A stretch of DNA of 64,000 nt, taken from Sinohyriopsis cumingii (Eukaryota; Mollusca; Bivalvia; Unionida; Unionidae). Below are positions 63,007-64,000 of the stretch, piece after piece. The notes under the pieces are model-generated. The model was not told the DNA's origin and searched no databases. It saw only the letters and a program-made list of their open reading frames with translations. The position numbers and the translations under genes were made by a program. The DNA lies in contig CM068838.1 of the NCBI GenBank assembly GCA_028554795.2, positions 87,734,944 through 87,798,943 of the forward strand, in the 5' to 3' direction. Every line of letters begins with the position of its first letter. Within the stretch, counting starts at the first letter, position 1.

Positions 63007-64000
63007 GATTTGGCATGGTGATTTGAATACATTCCTAAACATTGATGAAAATGAAGAACAGAATTGTGTTTTGCATAAAAACAATGAAACAGTCTTTGTG
63101 GATGATGATTTCTATCATGTAAGAATGGGTCTTGATTTTTTTATATACTAAAGTGGTGGCCTCATCTGAGAAGCGGGCATGGCTTTAAAAAAACAAGGGT
63201 TTTCTCTGATTAGCTGTAGATATATATAATGAATCTTCACTGTTCTAAATTATTGTGCCTTATGAATGAAATTCAAAATATGATTAAACAAAAGAATGTT
63301 ATTAAGCTATGAGTTTATTTAACTATTTATGCTGTTGAATTTAATTATAAGGATAATGCAAAGTTTTAACAGTTTTGGGGTTCATTACTTTGTTGAATTA
63401 GGGTCAATCCTTAATATATTTTACCTATATAAAGCTTAATTACCGTATTTACTGTACATATTGGGATAGGATAAAATAACAATTTTTTTTTCCTGTCCCA
63501 GAACTTATGGTGAATCTTTTTTTCACCTAGATCATATGTCACAAGACTTAAGAAACAAAATAAGTTTGTATTGCATTTATAAACACCCCCCCACTGCATG
63601 TTGCAATAAAATAGATAAACAAAATGCTTATTTGATAATATAAAGAAAGAAACTAACCTTGTGTTGTTATCATTTATTCTTTTTTCAACATGAGCATTAA
63701 AGAATAAAATATATCCATGAAATCTGTATATGTAGCATAGCCTTCCATACTTTAGCGTGTATCACTTATGTCTGATAACATACGCCATGTTGTTCATTGA
63801 CATGAACATTGAGAAACAAATTGTGTTTGGTTGTGCTCAAAGGTTTGAACATGTTATCAGACTGAAAACTGAAGCCAACAAAATTGCAAACAAGAGGGAA
63901 ATCGTCAACCAATATACTGAAGACAAATGCCATTCACACATGATATGGTGTTAGGTACAAAATAATCAAGATTGAAATATATCTAGGTCTATTGTATGAC

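Larger units (their letters stand above)
61449..64000. other. Upstream intron of the repeat-protein gene
   Basis: I searched for the expected T2 microexon and T1 exon of unit 1 and found none with the right phase and length. It contains the 31-bp array and a tRNA-like relic; the last 350 bp carry a short plus-strand frame (63757-63954) without recognised domain. Confidence 0.5.

Noticed and set aside
62324-63084. Minus-strand frames of 159 and 94 codons
   Set aside because: They are translations of the 31-bp minisatellite, in which three units give a 93-base period.

Overview
This is AT-rich animal genomic DNA. It has short exons with canonical GT/AG splice sites, long introns full of minisatellites and TA microsatellites, tRNA-derived SINEs and a pogo/Tigger-type DNA transposon. 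The SINE tail domains and the TGACCT-rich dispersed repeats resemble those I know from bivalves and gastropods, so a mollusc is the best guess; I cannot name the species. One gene on the minus strand occupies almost the whole window (about 61.4 kb down to 2.6 kb). I reconstruct 28 exons (4,066 nt; 1,354 codons plus stop) that join in one open frame. They encode at least seven tandem copies of a cysteine-rich unit of about 190-220 residues. The 5' part, including any signal peptide, lies beyond the window. Each unit is normally four exons: T1 (cysteine-rich, C-x5-C-x4-CC core), T2 (a 43-49 nt microexon), T3 (a beta-rich-looking segment with 2-3 Cys) and T4 (a helical segment around an LGI-x-x-YL motif). 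Junction phases are T4-T1 phase 1, T1-T2 phase 1, T2-T3 phase 2 and T3-T4 phase 1, so the whole cassette is symmetric (1-1) and can duplicate in frame. Even cysteine content, the CC motif and many N-x-S/T sites suggest a secreted or cell-surface protein. I cannot assign a named family.

Layout, right to left along the gene: unit 1 is partial and its last part is replaced by a SAP-like helix-turn-helix segment (61.4-55.8 kb); unit 2 spans 54.5-39.2 kb; unit 3, 38.0-30.2 kb; unit 4, 26.3-19.4 kb; unit 5, 17.5-12.9 kb; unit 6, 12.5-7.5 kb; unit 7, 5.8-3.9 kb. A probable terminal exon of eight codons follows at 3.5 kb, with a poly(A) signal near 2.63 kb. At the far left (89-162) is what looks like the last coding exon of a plus-strand gene, so the two genes would be tail to tail.

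The introns hold more than a dozen tandem arrays (units from about 20 to 61 bp, the largest 2.3 kb at 26.6-28.9 kb), three copies of one (CA)-tailed SINE, two copies of a second (CAA)-tailed SINE with target-site duplications, two weaker tRNA-like relics, and a 2.19-kb Tigger-like element (47778-49966) that has lost its catalytic part. Several long open frames (for example 39359-40057) come from arrays whose unit is a multiple of three and are not genes.
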